A stretch of DNA of 56,649 nucleotides from Betaproteobacteria bacterium (GTDB lineage Bacteria; Pseudomonadota; Gammaproteobacteria; Burkholderiales; Rhodocyclaceae). Position 1 is the stretch's first letter. Each line of letters opens with the position of its first letter. Position numbers and translations under genes: made by a program. A model generated the notes under the pieces. The model searched no databases, was not told the origin of the DNA, and was given only the letters and a program-made list of their open reading frames with translations. Shown here one piece after another: positions 1-8,989 of the stretch. The stretch is taken from contig JACRAR010000011.1 in NCBI GenBank assembly GCA_016234745.1, positions 1-56,649 of the forward strand, given 5' to 3'.

Positions 1-107
1 CCGGCAAGCCTGCGAAGGTCGTTATCGTCGCCTGCATGCGGAAGTTGCTTACCATCATGAACACTATGCTCAAAAATAATACTTCGTGGAACCCGAAAAT
101 CGCTTGA
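1..107 (+). CDS. IS110-family transposase, 3' end only (partial)
   Basis: The frame beginning at base 3 stays open from the window edge to TGA at 105-107. It encodes about 34 residues that include the segments GKPAKVVIVACMRKLL and NNTSWNP. This matches the C-terminal tail of IS110/IS116/IS902-family transposases (DEDD-type, serine-dependent enzymes), whose proteins typically end with a basic 'ACMRKLLTI.N.ML' helix. Only the tail is in the window, so catalytic residues cannot be checked. It is directly followed by a composite hairpin repeat (about 120-345). That fits the known preference of many IS110-family elements for repetitive extragenic palindromes as targets. The family call comes from recognising the tail, not from a search. 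Confidence 0.72.
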   Translation, partial: GKPAKVVIVACMRKLLTIMNTMLKNNTSWNPKIA

Positions 108-119
108 CTATGGACACAG

Positions 120-345
120 TTGCTCTGCCCCGCCGAACGGAGGGCCGCAGACCGGGGTAGTCCGGACTCGCTGTTTGAGCGTAGCGAGTTTGCGAGGCCG
201 GCCGGGCTGGTGGTCTGGAGTGAAGGAAGCCGTAGGCCGGGGCAGCGGGGAGTCCCCCAAGGGGATTTCCTCTGGGCACGTTTCTTTGGTTCCTTTCTTG
301 TCGCCACAAGAAAGGAACTCGTCCGCCGGGACGAGACCCGGCATG
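120..345. repeat. Composite extragenic hairpin repeat
   Basis: This non-coding stretch has two clear hairpins. The first pairs 166-172 (ACTCGCT) with 183-189 (AGCGAGT). The second is a perfect 13-bp stem, 289-301 with 306-318, around a CGCC loop. Between them is GC-rich sequence (GGCCGGCCGGGC and surroundings). Sequences of this style, with 'TTTCTTTGGTTCCTTTCTTG', are scattered between genes in many betaproteobacterial genomes. Short ORFs overlap it on both strands, but their composition and lack of recognisable protein sequence argue against coding. From about 346 to 506 I see only the rpe upstream region. Confidence 0.6.
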
Positions 346-506
346 TACTCAAACCACTCGCATCGTTGAACTGTAACGCGCCAACCGGGAACAAGAAAGA
401 TTAGAAAGTGGTTAGTTGCCGCTTAGTTGGCAGCTTTGTCGGCGCTGGTCGCCAGCGTGGATTCAATTCGGCATAAAATCCGACCTAGGAATTTCCGGAG
501 TCGCGC

Positions 507-1205
507 ATGAAACCCACCTACCGTATCGCACCGAGTCTGCTTTCAGCCAATTTCGCCAAGCTCGGCGAAGAGGTGGTCAATGTCATTGCCGCAGGTGCGG
601 ACTGGATTCACTTCGATGTCATGGATAACCACTATGTGCCGAATCTGACCATCGGTCCGCTAGTTTGCGAAGCCTTGCGGCCGCTGACCCAGGCCTGCAT
701 CGACGTGCATCTGATGGTCAAGCCGGTGGATCGCATCGTGCCCGATTTCGCCAAGGCCGGGGCCAATCTCATCACTTTCCACCCGGAAGCCTCCGAGCAT
801 GTCGACCGGACTCTGTCACTGATCCGCGAATGCGGCTGCCAGGCTGGACTGGTGTTCAATCCGGCAACTCCGCTGGAGTACATGGACCATGTGCTGGACA
901 AACTCGACATGGTCCTGCTGATGTCGGTCAATCCCGGCTTCGGTGGCCAGCAATTCATACCCGAAACCTTGAACAAGCTGCGCCTGGCGCGCGCCAAGCT
1001 GGATGCCTACTCGGCCAGAAGCGGCCGGCAAATCCTGCTGGAGATCGACGGTGGCGTCAAGGTGGACAATATTGCCGCGATCGCCCGGGCCGGCGCCGAC
1101 ACCTTTGTTGCCGGTTCGGCTGTTTTCGGCGCCGCTTCGAAGAGTGATCCACACTGCTACGATAGCGTGATCGCGAAACTGCGTGGTGAATTGTCTGGAA
1201 TTTGA
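507..1205 (+). CDS. rpe: Ribulose-phosphate 3-epimerase
   Basis: Rpe interconverts D-ribulose 5-phosphate and D-xylulose 5-phosphate in the cytosol (pentose phosphate and Calvin pathways). The 232-residue length is normal for this TIM-barrel enzyme. Family motifs are intact: [11 protein letters not shown] near the N-terminus, HFDVMD with H35 and D37, H68 in DVHLMV, the phosphate-binding VNPGFGGQ loop at about 141-148, and D181 in EIDGG. The two His and two Asp are the expected metal ligands and acid/base residues. The ATG at 507 has a CGGAG Shine-Dalgarno at 496-500. In many relatives rpe precedes gph and trpE. Here the trp leader follows directly and no gph is present. Confidence 0.97.
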   Translation: MKPTYRIAPSLLSANFAKLGEEVVNVIAAGADWIHFDVMDNHYVPNLTIGPLVCEALRPLTQACIDVHLMVKPVDRIVPDFAKAGANLITFHPEASEHVDRTLSLIRECGCQAGLVFNPATPLEYMDHVLDKLDMVLLMSVNPGFGGQQFIPETLNKLRLARAKLDAYSARSGRQILLEIDGGVKVDNIAAIARAGADTFVAGSAVFGAASKSDPHCYDSVIAKLRGELSGI

Positions 1206-1230
1206 GTTATGTGCACAAACCTTGCTGCGA

Positions 1231-1239
1231 TGATATAGT
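1231..1239 (+). promoter_or_regulatory. Extended -10 promoter of the trp operon
   Basis: TGATATAGT at 1231-1239 is an extended -10 element (TGn followed by TATAGT). No good -35 is seen at the usual distance, as is tolerated by extended -10 promoters. A start near 1246 would give a leader RNA of about 185 nt that contains the trpL ORF and attenuator before trpE. This is predicted from sequence only. Confidence 0.5.
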
Positions 1240-1284
1240 GGCGGCCCACGCAACAGCATCGATCCGGATTCGGCAAGTTTGAGC

Positions 1285-1368
1285 ATGCGCGACACACATC
1301 TGCAAACCCTGAAGAGCCTCGCATCCGAGGCGGAGGCTTGGCCCTGGCGCCTTTGGCAAAGTATCTGA
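1285..1368 (+). CDS. trpL: trp operon leader peptide (27 aa, three Trp codons)
   Basis: The small ORF ATG 1285 to TGA 1366-1368 encodes 27 residues ending in EAWPWRLWQSI. Trp codons are at positions 19, 21 and 24 (bases 1339-1341, 1345-1347, 1354-1356). Three Trp codons clustered in a short ORF just upstream of trpE, inside a region able to form alternative hairpins, is the signature of a ribosome-mediated attenuator. Translation stalls at these codons when charged tRNA-Trp is scarce, which favours the antiterminator. The Shine-Dalgarno is weak (GAG just upstream). The ORF lies between a predicted extended -10 promoter and trpE. Confidence 0.8.
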   Translation: MRDTHLQTLKSLASEAEAWPWRLWQSI

Positions 1369-1405
1369 TTTTGCCTGTGCGCCGTTTAAGCCGGCGCGCC
1401 TTCTT
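1346..1405 (+). promoter_or_regulatory. trp attenuator (competing 2:3 and 3:4 hairpins)
   Basis: Two exclusive structures are visible. The antiterminator pairs GGCGC 1346-1350 with GCGCC 1379-1383, and GGCAAA 1355-1360 with TTTGCC 1370-1375. The terminator pairs GCGCCG 1379-1384 with CGGCGC 1392-1397, followed by a pyrimidine-rich CCTTCTTCG run. Both use the same GCGCC segment, so they compete. The last Trp codon of trpL overlaps the antiterminator's 5' arm. The U-tract is poor, so termination may be Rho-assisted or partial. Pairings were found by eye, without energies. Confidence 0.7.
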
Positions 1406-1432
1406 CGCAGTACCGCAGTTGTGGAGTCAATG

Positions 1433-2956
1433 ATGACCGTAGGAAATCCCAGTGGGATGAACGAATCCGATTTCAATAGTTTGGCCGCCCAGGGCTATAA
1501 CCGCATTCCCGTTACCCTGGAGACTTTCGCCGACCTCGACACGCCGCTGTCGATCTACCTCAAGCTGGCCAACGCACCATTCACTTATCTGCTTGAATCG
1601 GTGCAGGGCGGGGAGCGCTTCGGGCGCTATTCCTTCATCGGACTGGCCGCCAATACCCGTATCGCCGTCACTGGCTCCTCGGTGCTGCTGCTGACCGGCA
1701 ACCGCGTTGCCGAGCGGCGCGAGCATACCAATCCGATGGCCTACATCTCCGAATTCATGTCACGTTTCCGCGTCCCCGACCTCGAAAACCTGCCGCGCTT
1801 TTGCGGCGGACTGGTGGGCGTGTTCGGTTACGACACGGTGCGCTCGATCGAGCCGAAACTGGCACGCAGTGCCGCTCAGCAAGCAGAGCACGACCCGCTC
1901 GGCGTGCCGGATATCCTCTTGCTGCTCTCCGAGGAAATCGCCATTGTCGACAACCTCTCGGGCAAGCTGACTCTGGTCGTTTATGCCGAACCCGGTTTCC
2001 CCAATGCCTGGAAACAGGCGCAGAGCCGGCTCAAGGAGTTGCTGGCGCAGTTGCGTGCCGCAGTGCAAATCCCGGCCGACCATGTGGTTCCAAGCACCGC
2101 ACCGGTTTCGGAATTCGGCGAGCAGGCTTTCAAGGCCGCGGTGCGTCGCGCCAAGCAATACATCGTCGATGGCGACATCATGCAGGTGGTGCTGTCGCAG
2201 CGGCTGAGCAAGCCATTTGGCGCGACGCCGCTGGCGCTCTATCGTGCCTTGCGCACGCTGAATCCGTCGCCCTACATGTTCTATTTCAATTTCGACGATT
2301 TCCACGTCGTCGGCGCGTCTCCGGAAATTCTGGTGCGCCTGGAAGAGCGCGAAAAGAAGCGGCTCATGACCGTGCGGCCGATCGCCGGAACGCGCAAGCG
2401 CGGCGTGACGCCGGAAGAGGACGCGGCCCTGGCGCAGGATCTGCTCGCCGATGCCAAGGAGCGCGCCGAGCACCTGATGCTGCTCGACCTGGGACGCAAT
2501 GACCTGGGACGAGTTGCCAAGGTCGGTACGGTCAAGGTGACCGACCAGTTTCTTGTCGAGCGCTATTCCCATGTCATGCACATCGTGTCGAACGTCGAAG
2601 CCGAGTTGCGTGAAGCGGAAGGACCGCTCGATGTGCTCAAGGCGACTTTTCCCGCCGGCACGGTTTCGGGAGCGCCCAAGCTGCGGGCGATGGAGATCAT
2701 CGACGAACTCGAACCTTCCCGGCGCGGCATTTATGCCGGCGCCGTCGGTTACCTCGGCTACAACCGCGACATGGATCTGGCCATCGCGATTCGCACTGCG
2801 GTGATCAGGGACGGCATGCTGCATGTGCAGGCCGGTGCGGGCATCGTCGCCGATTCCGATCCCGATGCCGAATGGCTGGAAACGCAGAACAAGGCGAAGG
2901 CGCTGCTGCGTGCCGCCGAGATGGCCGAAGGCGGCCTCGACACACGCTTCGAGTGA
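1433..2956 (+). CDS. trpE: Anthranilate synthase component I
   Basis: TrpE forms anthranilate from chorismate using ammonia delivered by TrpG, the first committed step of tryptophan synthesis. The 507 residues carry the N-terminal feedback-domain pattern ([11 protein letters not shown]) and the C-terminal chorismate-binding domain: [30 protein letters not shown], and a [10 protein letters not shown] tail. ATG 1433 is chosen because GGAG at 1423-1426 lies 6 nt upstream. GTG 1421, ATG 1430 and ATG 1457 are also in frame, and 1457 ([16 protein letters not shown]) matches where many homologues begin. It follows the trpL attenuator and is separated from trpG by a 91-bp gap carrying a hairpin repeat. 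Confidence 0.96.
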   Translation: MTVGNPSGMNESDFNSLAAQGYNRIPVTLETFADLDTPLSIYLKLANAPFTYLLESVQGGERFGRYSFIGLAANTRIAVTGSSVLLLTGNRVAERREHTNPMAYISEFMSRFRVPDLENLPRFCGGLVGVFGYDTVRSIEPKLARSAAQQAEHDPLGVPDILLLLSEEIAIVDNLSGKLTLVVYAEPGFPNAWKQAQSRLKELLAQLRAAVQIPADHVVPSTAPVSEFGEQAFKAAVRRAKQYIVDGDIMQVVLSQRLSKPFGATPLALYRALRTLNPSPYMFYFNFDDFHVVGASPEILVRLEEREKKRLMTVRPIAGTRKRGVTPEEDAALAQDLLADAKERAEHLMLLDLGRNDLGRVAKVGTVKVTDQFLVERYSHVMHIVSNVEAELREAEGPLDVLKATFPAGTVSGAPKLRAMEIIDELEPSRRGIYAGAVGYLGYNRDMDLAIAIRTAVIRDGMLHVQAGAGIVADSDPDAEWLETQNKAKALLRAAEMAEGGLDTRFE

Positions 2957-2970
2957 GAGCAAATATGATG

Positions 2971-3009
2971 GCCCCCACGCTCACTTCGTTCGCTGTCCCC
3001 ACAGGGGGC
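2971..3009. repeat. Hairpin repeat in the trpE-trpG gap
   Basis: GCCCCC at 2971-2976 pairs with GGGGGC at 3004-3009 around an insert containing CTCACTTCGTTCGCTG. 'CCCCCACGCTCACTTCGTTCGCTG...GGGGGCGCC' is a dispersed intergenic motif I recognise from several betaproteobacteria. Here it interrupts the usually tight trpE-trpG junction. It leaves the trpG Shine-Dalgarno (GGGAG at 3036-3040) intact. Confidence 0.55.
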
Positions 3010-3047
3010 GCCGCCGCCCTCGGGAGCGGCCCAACGGGAGTCGCTCC

Positions 3048-3611
3048 ATGCTATTAATGATCGACAACTACGACAGCTTCACCTACAACCTGGTGCAATA
3101 CTTCGGCGAACTCGGCGAGGACGTCAGGGTGTCCCGCAATGACGCGATCAGCCTCAAGGAAATCGCGGCCATGGCGCCGGAACGCATCGTCATTTCGCCC
3201 GGCCCCTGTTCGCCGGACGAAGCCGGCATTTCAGTGGCGACCATCAAGGAGTTTGCCGGAAAAATCCCAATTCTCGGCGTCTGCCTGGGCCACCAGAGCA
3301 TCGCCGCGGCCTTCGGCGGCAAGGTGGTGCATGCCCGGCAACTCATGCATGGCAAGACTTCCGCGGTAAAACACAATCAAGCCGGGGTGTTTCGCGGTTT
3401 GCCCAATCCGTTGCGGGTGACGCGCTACCATTCGTTGGCGATTCAGCGCGAAAGCCTGCCGGAGTGCCTCGAGATCACCGCCTGGAGCGAGGACGACGAG
3501 ATCATGGGTGTGCGCCACAAGACCCTGGCGGTCGAGGGCGTGCAGTTCCATCCCGAATCGATACTTTCCGAGCGCGGCCATGACCTGCTCAACAATTTTT
3601 TGAAAGACTAA
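3048..3611 (+). CDS. trpG: Anthranilate synthase component II (glutamine amidotransferase)
   Basis: TrpG hydrolyses glutamine and channels ammonia to TrpE. The 187-residue class I amidotransferase has the nucleophile C79 in LGVCLGHQ and the H168/E170 pair in FHPES, so the catalytic triad is complete. [10 protein letters not shown] forms the oxyanion region. [14 protein letters not shown] is the standard family start, and GGGAG lies 7 nt before the ATG. In some relatives the same subunit serves aminodeoxychorismate synthase (PabA). The trp neighbours make TrpG the primary role, though dual use is possible. trpD follows after 3 nt. Confidence 0.96.
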   Translation: MLLMIDNYDSFTYNLVQYFGELGEDVRVSRNDAISLKEIAAMAPERIVISPGPCSPDEAGISVATIKEFAGKIPILGVCLGHQSIAAAFGGKVVHARQLMHGKTSAVKHNQAGVFRGLPNPLRVTRYHSLAIQRESLPECLEITAWSEDDEIMGVRHKTLAVEGVQFHPESILSERGHDLLNNFLKD

Positions 3612-3614
3612 ACC

Positions 3615-4643
3615 ATGATTACCCCTCAGCAAGCACTGCAACGCACCATCGAGCACCGCGAAATTTTCCATGACGAAATGCTGCAATTGATGCGGCAAAT
3701 CATGCTGGGCGAGATCTCGCCGCTGATGGTGGCCGCGATCCTCACCGGCCTGCGCGTGAAAAAGGAAACTATCGGCGAAATCGCCGCCGCGGCGCAGGTC
3801 ATGCGCGAACTGTCCACCAAGGTCGAAGTGGCCGATAACCGGCATTTCCTCGATATCGTCGGCACGGGCGGCGATGGCGCGCATACCTTCAATATTTCCA
3901 CGGCGGCAATGTTTGTCGCCGCCGCCGCCGGCGCCAAGGTTGCCAAGCACGGCAACCGTGGCGTGTCTTCGAGCTCCGGTGCAGCCGATGTGCTCGAAGC
4001 GCTGGGCGCGAAAATCCAGCTCACGCCGCAGCAGGTGGGCGAATGCATCGCCGCCACCGGCATCGGTTTCATGTTCGCGCCGAACCACCATTCCGCCATG
4101 AAGAATGTCGCGCCGGTGCGGCGCGAGATGGGCGTGCGCACCATCTTCAACATCCTCGGCCCGCTGACCAATCCGGCCGGAGCACCCAACACCCTGATGG
4201 GGGTGTTCCATCCCGATCTGGTCGGCATCCAGGTGCGCGTGATGGAGCGTCTCGGCGCCAATCACGTGCTGGTGGTCTACGGCAAGGATGAACTGGATGA
4301 AGTTTCGCTCGGCGCGGCGACCATGGTCGGCGAACTCAAGAATGGCCAGATCCGCGAATATGAAATCCATCCGGAAGACTTTGGCTTGCAAATGATCGCG
4401 ACACGCAACCTGCGCGTTGCGAATGCGGATGAATCCAAGGAAGTGTTGCTCGCCGCGCTGGACAACCAGGTGGGTCCGGCACGCGAAATTGTCACGCTCA
4501 ACGCCGGTACCGCCTTGTATGCCGCAGATATCGCCGACTCAATCGACGCCGGCATCGTCCTTGCCCGCGAAGCGATCGCCAGTGGTGCGGCGCGTGCCAA
4601 GCTCGACGAATTTGTCAGATTTACCCAGAAAGCCGCGGCATGA
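3615..4643 (+). CDS. trpD: Anthranilate phosphoribosyltransferase
   Basis: TrpD transfers the phosphoribosyl group of PRPP to anthranilate. The 342-residue protein has the N-terminal helical domain and the PRPP/metal loop GTGGDG at 83-88, followed by TFNIST. Further family signatures are [27 protein letters not shown], and [10 protein letters not shown]. The length matches single-domain TrpD, with no TrpG fusion. It begins 3 nt after trpG and is translationally coupled. The next gene is bioA rather than trpC, after a 57-nt gap with no obvious terminator. Confidence 0.97.
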   Translation: MITPQQALQRTIEHREIFHDEMLQLMRQIMLGEISPLMVAAILTGLRVKKETIGEIAAAAQVMRELSTKVEVADNRHFLDIVGTGGDGAHTFNISTAAMFVAAAAGAKVAKHGNRGVSSSSGAADVLEALGAKIQLTPQQVGECIAATGIGFMFAPNHHSAMKNVAPVRREMGVRTIFNILGPLTNPAGAPNTLMGVFHPDLVGIQVRVMERLGANHVLVVYGKDELDEVSLGAATMVGELKNGQIREYEIHPEDFGLQMIATRNLRVANADESKEVLLAALDNQVGPAREIVTLNAGTALYAADIADSIDAGIVLAREAIASGAARAKLDEFVRFTQKAAA

Positions 4644-4700
4644 CGCTGTGCCGCGTTAGGCAGCGGCATCGCCGAGAGACGCGCACTTAAAACAAAGGCC

Positions 4701-6041
4701 ATGACTTCCGGAATCGTCCCTGCAACGCCTTCCCCTGACTGGGTGGAACGCAGCCTGGCTGCGGTCTGGCATCCGTGCACCCAGATGAAATGGCATCCTG
4801 AATTGCCCTTGGTGTCGATTGCGAGTGCCGCAGGACCCTGGTTGACCGGGCATGATGGCAAGAGGTATTTCGACGCCATCGGGTCATGGTGGGTTTGTCT
4901 GCTCGGGCATCGTCATCCGGCAGTGGTGCAGGCCTTGCGCGATCAGCTCGACTGTCTCGATCACGTGATGCTGGCCGGACTGACGCATCAACCCGTGATC
5001 GAATTGTCGGAACGCCTGTCGCGCATGACCGGCCACGTCCTGGGTCATGCTTTTTACGGATCGGATGGTGCGTCGGCGATCGAGATCGCCATCAAAATGA
5101 GCGCCCACGCCTGGCAGCATCGCGGCTATGCAAAAAAGCAATCCTTCGTCTGCCTGGCCGGCAGCTATCACGGCGAAACTTTGGGCGCACTCGGCGTATG
5201 CGATCTGCCAGGATTCCGCCAGCCCTATGAAGGCCTGATCCGGCCAGCCTATGTCGTGCCCAATGCCGATGCGCGCCAGGCCGAGCCGGGCGAAGATGCC
5301 CGCGCCGTCGCGCTGCGCCAGGTTCGGCACCTGGCCGCACTGCTGGAAGAGCGTTCAGATGAGATCGCCGCCATCGTCACCGAGCCGCTGGTGCAGGGCG
5401 CGGGCGGCATGATTTTTTATGATCCCGAGTATCTGCGCCAGGTACGCGCCTTGTGCGATCGCTACGCGGTGCATTGGATCGCCGATGAAATCGCGGTAGG
5501 CTGCGGCCGCACCGGCAGTTTTTTCGCCTGCGAGCAGGCCGGGGTCTGGCCGGATCTGCTGTGCCTGTCGAAAGGCATCACCGGCGGATTCCTGCCGCTC
5601 TCGATCGTGCTGTCGCGTGACGAGATCTATCGCCTGTTTCTTCATGACAGCGCCGCCAAGGCCTTCCTCCATTCGCACAGCTATACCGGCAATCCGCTGG
5701 CCTGCCGCGCCGCGCTGGCCGTACTCGACGTGCTCGACAATGACGGCGTCCTGAGTCGAAATCGTCTGCGCGCCGCAAGGCTCACTGCGCGTCTGCAGCC
5801 GATCGCATCCGATGCGCGAGTCAGGCATTTCCGGCAGATCGGCATGATCTGGGCCTGGGATATCGACATCCCCCCCGCCGATTTTTCGCATCAGGTGTTC
5901 CGCACCGGCTTGCGTCATGGACTGCTGCTGCGACCGCTGGGGAGTACGGTCTATCTGATGCCACCGTATCTGCTCAGCGAAGACGAAATCGATGCATTGG
6001 GCGACCGTGTGATCGCCACCCTGCAGGAGGTGCTTGCTTGA
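4701..6041 (+). CDS. bioA: Adenosylmethionine-8-amino-7-oxononanoate aminotransferase
   Basis: BioA transfers an amino group from S-adenosylmethionine to KAPA, giving DAPA for biotin. This 446-residue class III PLP aminotransferase has the family opening VWHPCTQM, the substrate-side GSWWVCLLGH, GSDGASAIEIA, D262 in ADEIAVGCGRTG for the PLP nitrogen, and K291 in LSKGITGG as the Schiff-base lysine. AAAGG precedes the ATG. It opens a bioA-F-D-B run set between trpD and trpC. Its last codons overlap the bioF start (TTGA), so the two are coupled. No BirA-like operator was recognised in the 57-nt gap upstream. Confidence 0.96.
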   Translation: MTSGIVPATPSPDWVERSLAAVWHPCTQMKWHPELPLVSIASAAGPWLTGHDGKRYFDAIGSWWVCLLGHRHPAVVQALRDQLDCLDHVMLAGLTHQPVIELSERLSRMTGHVLGHAFYGSDGASAIEIAIKMSAHAWQHRGYAKKQSFVCLAGSYHGETLGALGVCDLPGFRQPYEGLIRPAYVVPNADARQAEPGEDARAVALRQVRHLAALLEERSDEIAAIVTEPLVQGAGGMIFYDPEYLRQVRALCDRYAVHWIADEIAVGCGRTGSFFACEQAGVWPDLLCLSKGITGGFLPLSIVLSRDEIYRLFLHDSAAKAFLHSHSYTGNPLACRAALAVLDVLDNDGVLSRNRLRAARLTARLQPIASDARVRHFRQIGMIWAWDIDIPPADFSHQVFRTGLRHGLLLRPLGSTVYLMPPYLLSEDEIDALGDRVIATLQEVLA

Positions 6042-7210
6042 ATTCCTGGCGCGCGCGCTTTGAGACAGATGATGCGGAATGGCGCTCCGCCGGGCTGCTG
6101 CGCCGGCGCCGCGTGATGCGTCCCTTGTCGGCCACCCAGGCCGAGGTTGACGGAAAAGTCGTCACGGCTTTTGCCAGCAACGATTATCTGGGCCTGTCGC
6201 GGCATCCCTTGCTGATCGAGGCGATTGCCGAAGGCGCGCGACTGCACGGGGCCGGCGCGGGTGCGTCGCATCTGGTGAGCGGCCACCATGTGGTGCACGA
6301 AACCCTCGAGCAGGAACTTGCCCGCTTTGTCGGCAAGCCTGCGGCACTCAGCTGCATGAACGGCTATGTGGCCAACCTGGCCTTGCTGACGACCCTGGTG
6401 GGCGAAGGCGACGCGATTTTTTCCGACCAGCTCAACCATGCTTCGATTATCGATGGCGCCCGTTTGTCGCAGGCTACGGTCGAAGTCTATCCCCATGCCG
6501 ACAGCATTGCCCTGGAACAACTGCTCAGGGCGAGCCGTGCGCGCCAGAAACTGGTGGTCACCGACGCGGTGTTCAGCATGGATGGCGATGTCGCTCCACT
6601 GAAGGAATTGCTCGCGCTGTGCGAGCGCTATGATGCCCTGCTGGTGGTCGATGATGCCCACGGTTTCGGCGTGCGCGGTCCGCAGGGACGCGGCAGCCTG
6701 CATGCACTGGGCTTGCAATCCGAGTGCCTGGTGTATATGGGCACTCTGGGCAAAGCCGCAGGATTGTCGGGTGCCTTCATCGCCGCCGAGCAACTGATCG
6801 TCGATCGCCTGATCCAGCGCGCGCGTTCTTACGTTTTTTCCACCGCGGGTTCGCCGGCGCTGGCTCATGCCACCCTGACGGCCCTCGATTTGATCCGCGC
6901 TGCCGATGAGGCGCGCGAGCGCCTTGCCGCCTATCGGGCCCGCCTGCAGAGTGCGGCTTCGTCCTGGCTGCCTTATCTTCTGCTTGCCTCGACCACGCCG
7001 ATTCAACCGCTGGTCATCGGCGACAATGAAACTGTCATGGCGATTACGGAAGACTTATTACGCGAAGGCTTGTGGGTCCCGGCGATGCGCCCGCCGACGG
7101 TGGCGCCGGGCAGCGCACGCCTGCGCATCGCACTCTCGGCTGCGCATTCGACCGGAGACATCGAACGTCTTTGTGCCGCTTTGTCCCTGGTCGCAGCGCG
7201 CCGGCCATGA
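6038..7210 (+). CDS. bioF: 8-amino-7-oxononanoate synthase
   Basis: BioF condenses pimeloyl-ACP (or -CoA) with L-alanine to make KAPA. The 390-residue alpha-oxoamine synthase has SNDYLGLS, the GAGASHLVSGHH region, D-A-H in VVDDAHGFG, and the PLP lysine K239 in MGTLGKAAG. The start is TTG 6038, supported by a strong CAGGAGG at 6024-6030 and the 4-nt overlap with bioA. The stop overlaps the ATG of bioD. The rare start codon may lower its expression relative to bioA. Confidence 0.95.
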   Translation: MNSWRARFETDDAEWRSAGLLRRRRVMRPLSATQAEVDGKVVTAFASNDYLGLSRHPLLIEAIAEGARLHGAGAGASHLVSGHHVVHETLEQELARFVGKPAALSCMNGYVANLALLTTLVGEGDAIFSDQLNHASIIDGARLSQATVEVYPHADSIALEQLLRASRARQKLVVTDAVFSMDGDVAPLKELLALCERYDALLVVDDAHGFGVRGPQGRGSLHALGLQSECLVYMGTLGKAAGLSGAFIAAEQLIVDRLIQRARSYVFSTAGSPALAHATLTALDLIRAADEARERLAAYRARLQSAASSWLPYLLLASTTPIQPLVIGDNETVMAITEDLLREGLWVPAMRPPTVAPGSARLRIALSAAHSTGDIERLCAALSLVAARRP

Positions 7211-7908
7211 GGCTTTTCATCACCGGCACGGACACCGGCATCGGCAAGACGGTCAGCACCTGCCTGCTGTTGCGTGCGCTGAATGCCAAAGGAATTGCGG
7301 CGCTGGGCATGAAGCCAATCGCCGCGGGCATCAATGCTTATGGCAGTTGGGACGACGTCGAACTGATTCGGGCGGCCAGCGACATACAGGTATCGCTCGA
7401 GGATATGGCGCCGTATCGCCTGCAGGTGGCGGCATCGCCGCACTTTGCCGCAGAGGCAGAAAAGGTGACGATCCGCCAGGAAATCATTTTGCGGGCCCTG
7501 ACTCGTCTCGAGCAGCGCGCGCAAATTGTCGTGATCGAAGGCGTCGGCGGATTCCGCGTGCCGCTTTCCGCCGACTTCGACAGCGCCGATCTGGCGCAGG
7601 CCATTGCCGCCCCGCTGTTGCTGGTCGTACCGATGCGACTGGGGTGCATCAACCACGCCTTGCTCAGTGCCGAGGCCATCTCCAATCGTGGGCTTGCCCT
7701 GATCGGCTGGATCGCCAATGCCGGAAGCGATCCCGAATATGAGCGCGTCGCTGCGACCATCGAGACGCTCAGCGAACGCATGACTGCACCCTGTGTGGGG
7801 GTTTTGCCGCAAGGCGCGTTTGAGCAAGGCAACGCGGATTGCCTTAAAATCGAGCAAATACTGGCATCCACTGCCAGGCATTCCAAACCAGGAGAATCCT
7901 TTGAATGA
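7207..7908 (+). CDS. bioD: Dethiobiotin synthetase
   Basis: BioD carboxylates DAPA with CO2 and ATP to form the ureido ring of dethiobiotin. The 233-residue protein starts with the P-loop GTDTGIGKT (7-15). It has the MKPIAAG substrate motif and the [12 protein letters not shown] segment, which is typical of the family's central loop. The longer frame upstream is bioF antisense context; ATG 7207 gives the correct N-terminus and the ATGA overlap with bioF. bioB starts before this gene ends if its TTG start is right. Confidence 0.95.
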   Translation: MRLFITGTDTGIGKTVSTCLLLRALNAKGIAALGMKPIAAGINAYGSWDDVELIRAASDIQVSLEDMAPYRLQVAASPHFAAEAEKVTIRQEIILRALTRLEQRAQIVVIEGVGGFRVPLSADFDSADLAQAIAAPLLLVVPMRLGCINHALLSAEAISNRGLALIGWIANAGSDPEYERVAATIETLSERMTAPCVGVLPQGAFEQGNADCLKIEQILASTARHSKPGESFE

Positions 7909-8941
7909 CATGAGCCGTGTGCCGGCCCCTTCGCATTTCCCGCATTCCGCGACCGATACGCAGGATTGGAGCGTTGAAGCTGTCGTGGCGTTGTACGAAC
8001 TGCCGTTTAACGATCTGCTGTTGCGTGCCCAGCAAATTCATCGCGAGAACTTTCCCGATGCGGATGTCGAACTGGCAACCCTGCTTTCGATCAAGACCGG
8101 CGGTTGCCCGGAGGACTGCGCCTACTGTCCCCAGGCGGCGCGCTACCACACGGGAGTCGTCGCCGGGAAACTGATACCGTTGGAGGAGGTGGTCGCTGCC
8201 GCCAAGGCAGCCAAGCAGAACGGCGCGACGCGTTTTTGCATGGGCGCAGCCTGGCGCGAGCCGAAAGAGCGCGAAGTCGAAAAGGTCGAGACGATGATCA
8301 GTGCGGTCAAATCGCTGGGGCTGGAAACCTGCGCGACGCTGGGCATGCTCAAGGAGGAACAGGCGCAGCGGCTCAAGCAGGCCGGCCTCGACTATTACAA
8401 CCACAATCTTGACAGCTCGCCGGATTTCTACCCTGAGATCATCACCACGCGCGATTATCAGGACCGCCTCGATACCATCAAGAATGTGCGCCAGGCCGGG
8501 CTCAAGGTATGTTGCGGCGGCATCGTCGGCATGGGCGAATCGCGCCTGCAGCGTGCCGGACTCATCGCGCAACTGGCCAGCCTCGATCCTTATCCCGAGT
8601 CGGTCCCGATCAACCATCTGGTGCAGGTTCCGGGTACGCCGCTGGATGGCGCGACACCACTTGATCCTTTGGAGTTCGTGCGAACTATTGCGGTGGCAAG
8701 AATCACCATGCCCACCGCACGCGTGCGGCTTTCCGCCGGTCGTCAGGATTTCAGCGAGGCGGTGCAGGCCTTGTGTTTCATGGCCGGGGCGAATTCGATT
8801 TTCTACGGTGAGAAATTGCTCACCGCCTGCAATCAGGAAGCCGCCGCGGACCGCGCCTTGCTGGCGAAACTCGGTTTGAAGACTTGTGGTGCTGGGGATG
8901 CCACGGGTTGCGGCGACTGCAGTTCAGCGACTCACGCTTGA
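7901..8941 (+). CDS. bioB: Biotin synthase (radical SAM)
   Basis: BioB inserts sulfur into dethiobiotin using a radical-SAM [4Fe-4S] cluster and a sacrificial [2Fe-2S] cluster. The radical-SAM triad C69, C73 and C76 lies in [10 protein letters not shown]. Further family motifs are [10 protein letters not shown]-like ([10 protein letters not shown]), [17 protein letters not shown], and RLSAGRQDF. The TTG at 7901 is preferred because GGAGA (7891-7895) is 5-6 nt upstream; this start overlaps bioD by 8 nt and gives 346 residues. ATG 7910 is the alternative. The C-terminus ends in a Cys-rich [14 protein letters not shown] tail, seen in some betaproteobacterial BioB and possibly unstructured. Confidence 0.95.
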   Translation: MNDMSRVPAPSHFPHSATDTQDWSVEAVVALYELPFNDLLLRAQQIHRENFPDADVELATLLSIKTGGCPEDCAYCPQAARYHTGVVAGKLIPLEEVVAAAKAAKQNGATRFCMGAAWREPKEREVEKVETMISAVKSLGLETCATLGMLKEEQAQRLKQAGLDYYNHNLDSSPDFYPEIITTRDYQDRLDTIKNVRQAGLKVCCGGIVGMGESRLQRAGLIAQLASLDPYPESVPINHLVQVPGTPLDGATPLDPLEFVRTIAVARITMPTARVRLSAGRQDFSEAVQALCFMAGANSIFYGEKLLTACNQEAAADRALLAKLGLKTCGAGDATGCGDCSSATHA

Positions 8942-8989
8942 CCCAGTCCCGCTGACCCCGGCCAGCCGCGATTGTCGCGGAGATATACA

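Noticed and set aside
120-404. Short ORFs in the left repeat region
   Set aside because: They lie in a hairpin repeat, and their proteins are Arg/Pro/Gly-rich without family similarity.
1760-2962. A 400-codon open frame antisense to trpE
   Set aside because: It is opposite intact trpE codons, and no domain is recognisable; GC-rich codon use leaves the opposite frame open.
3231-4391. A 386-codon frame antisense to trpG/trpD
   Set aside because: It is opposite two well-conserved enzymes and has no family features.
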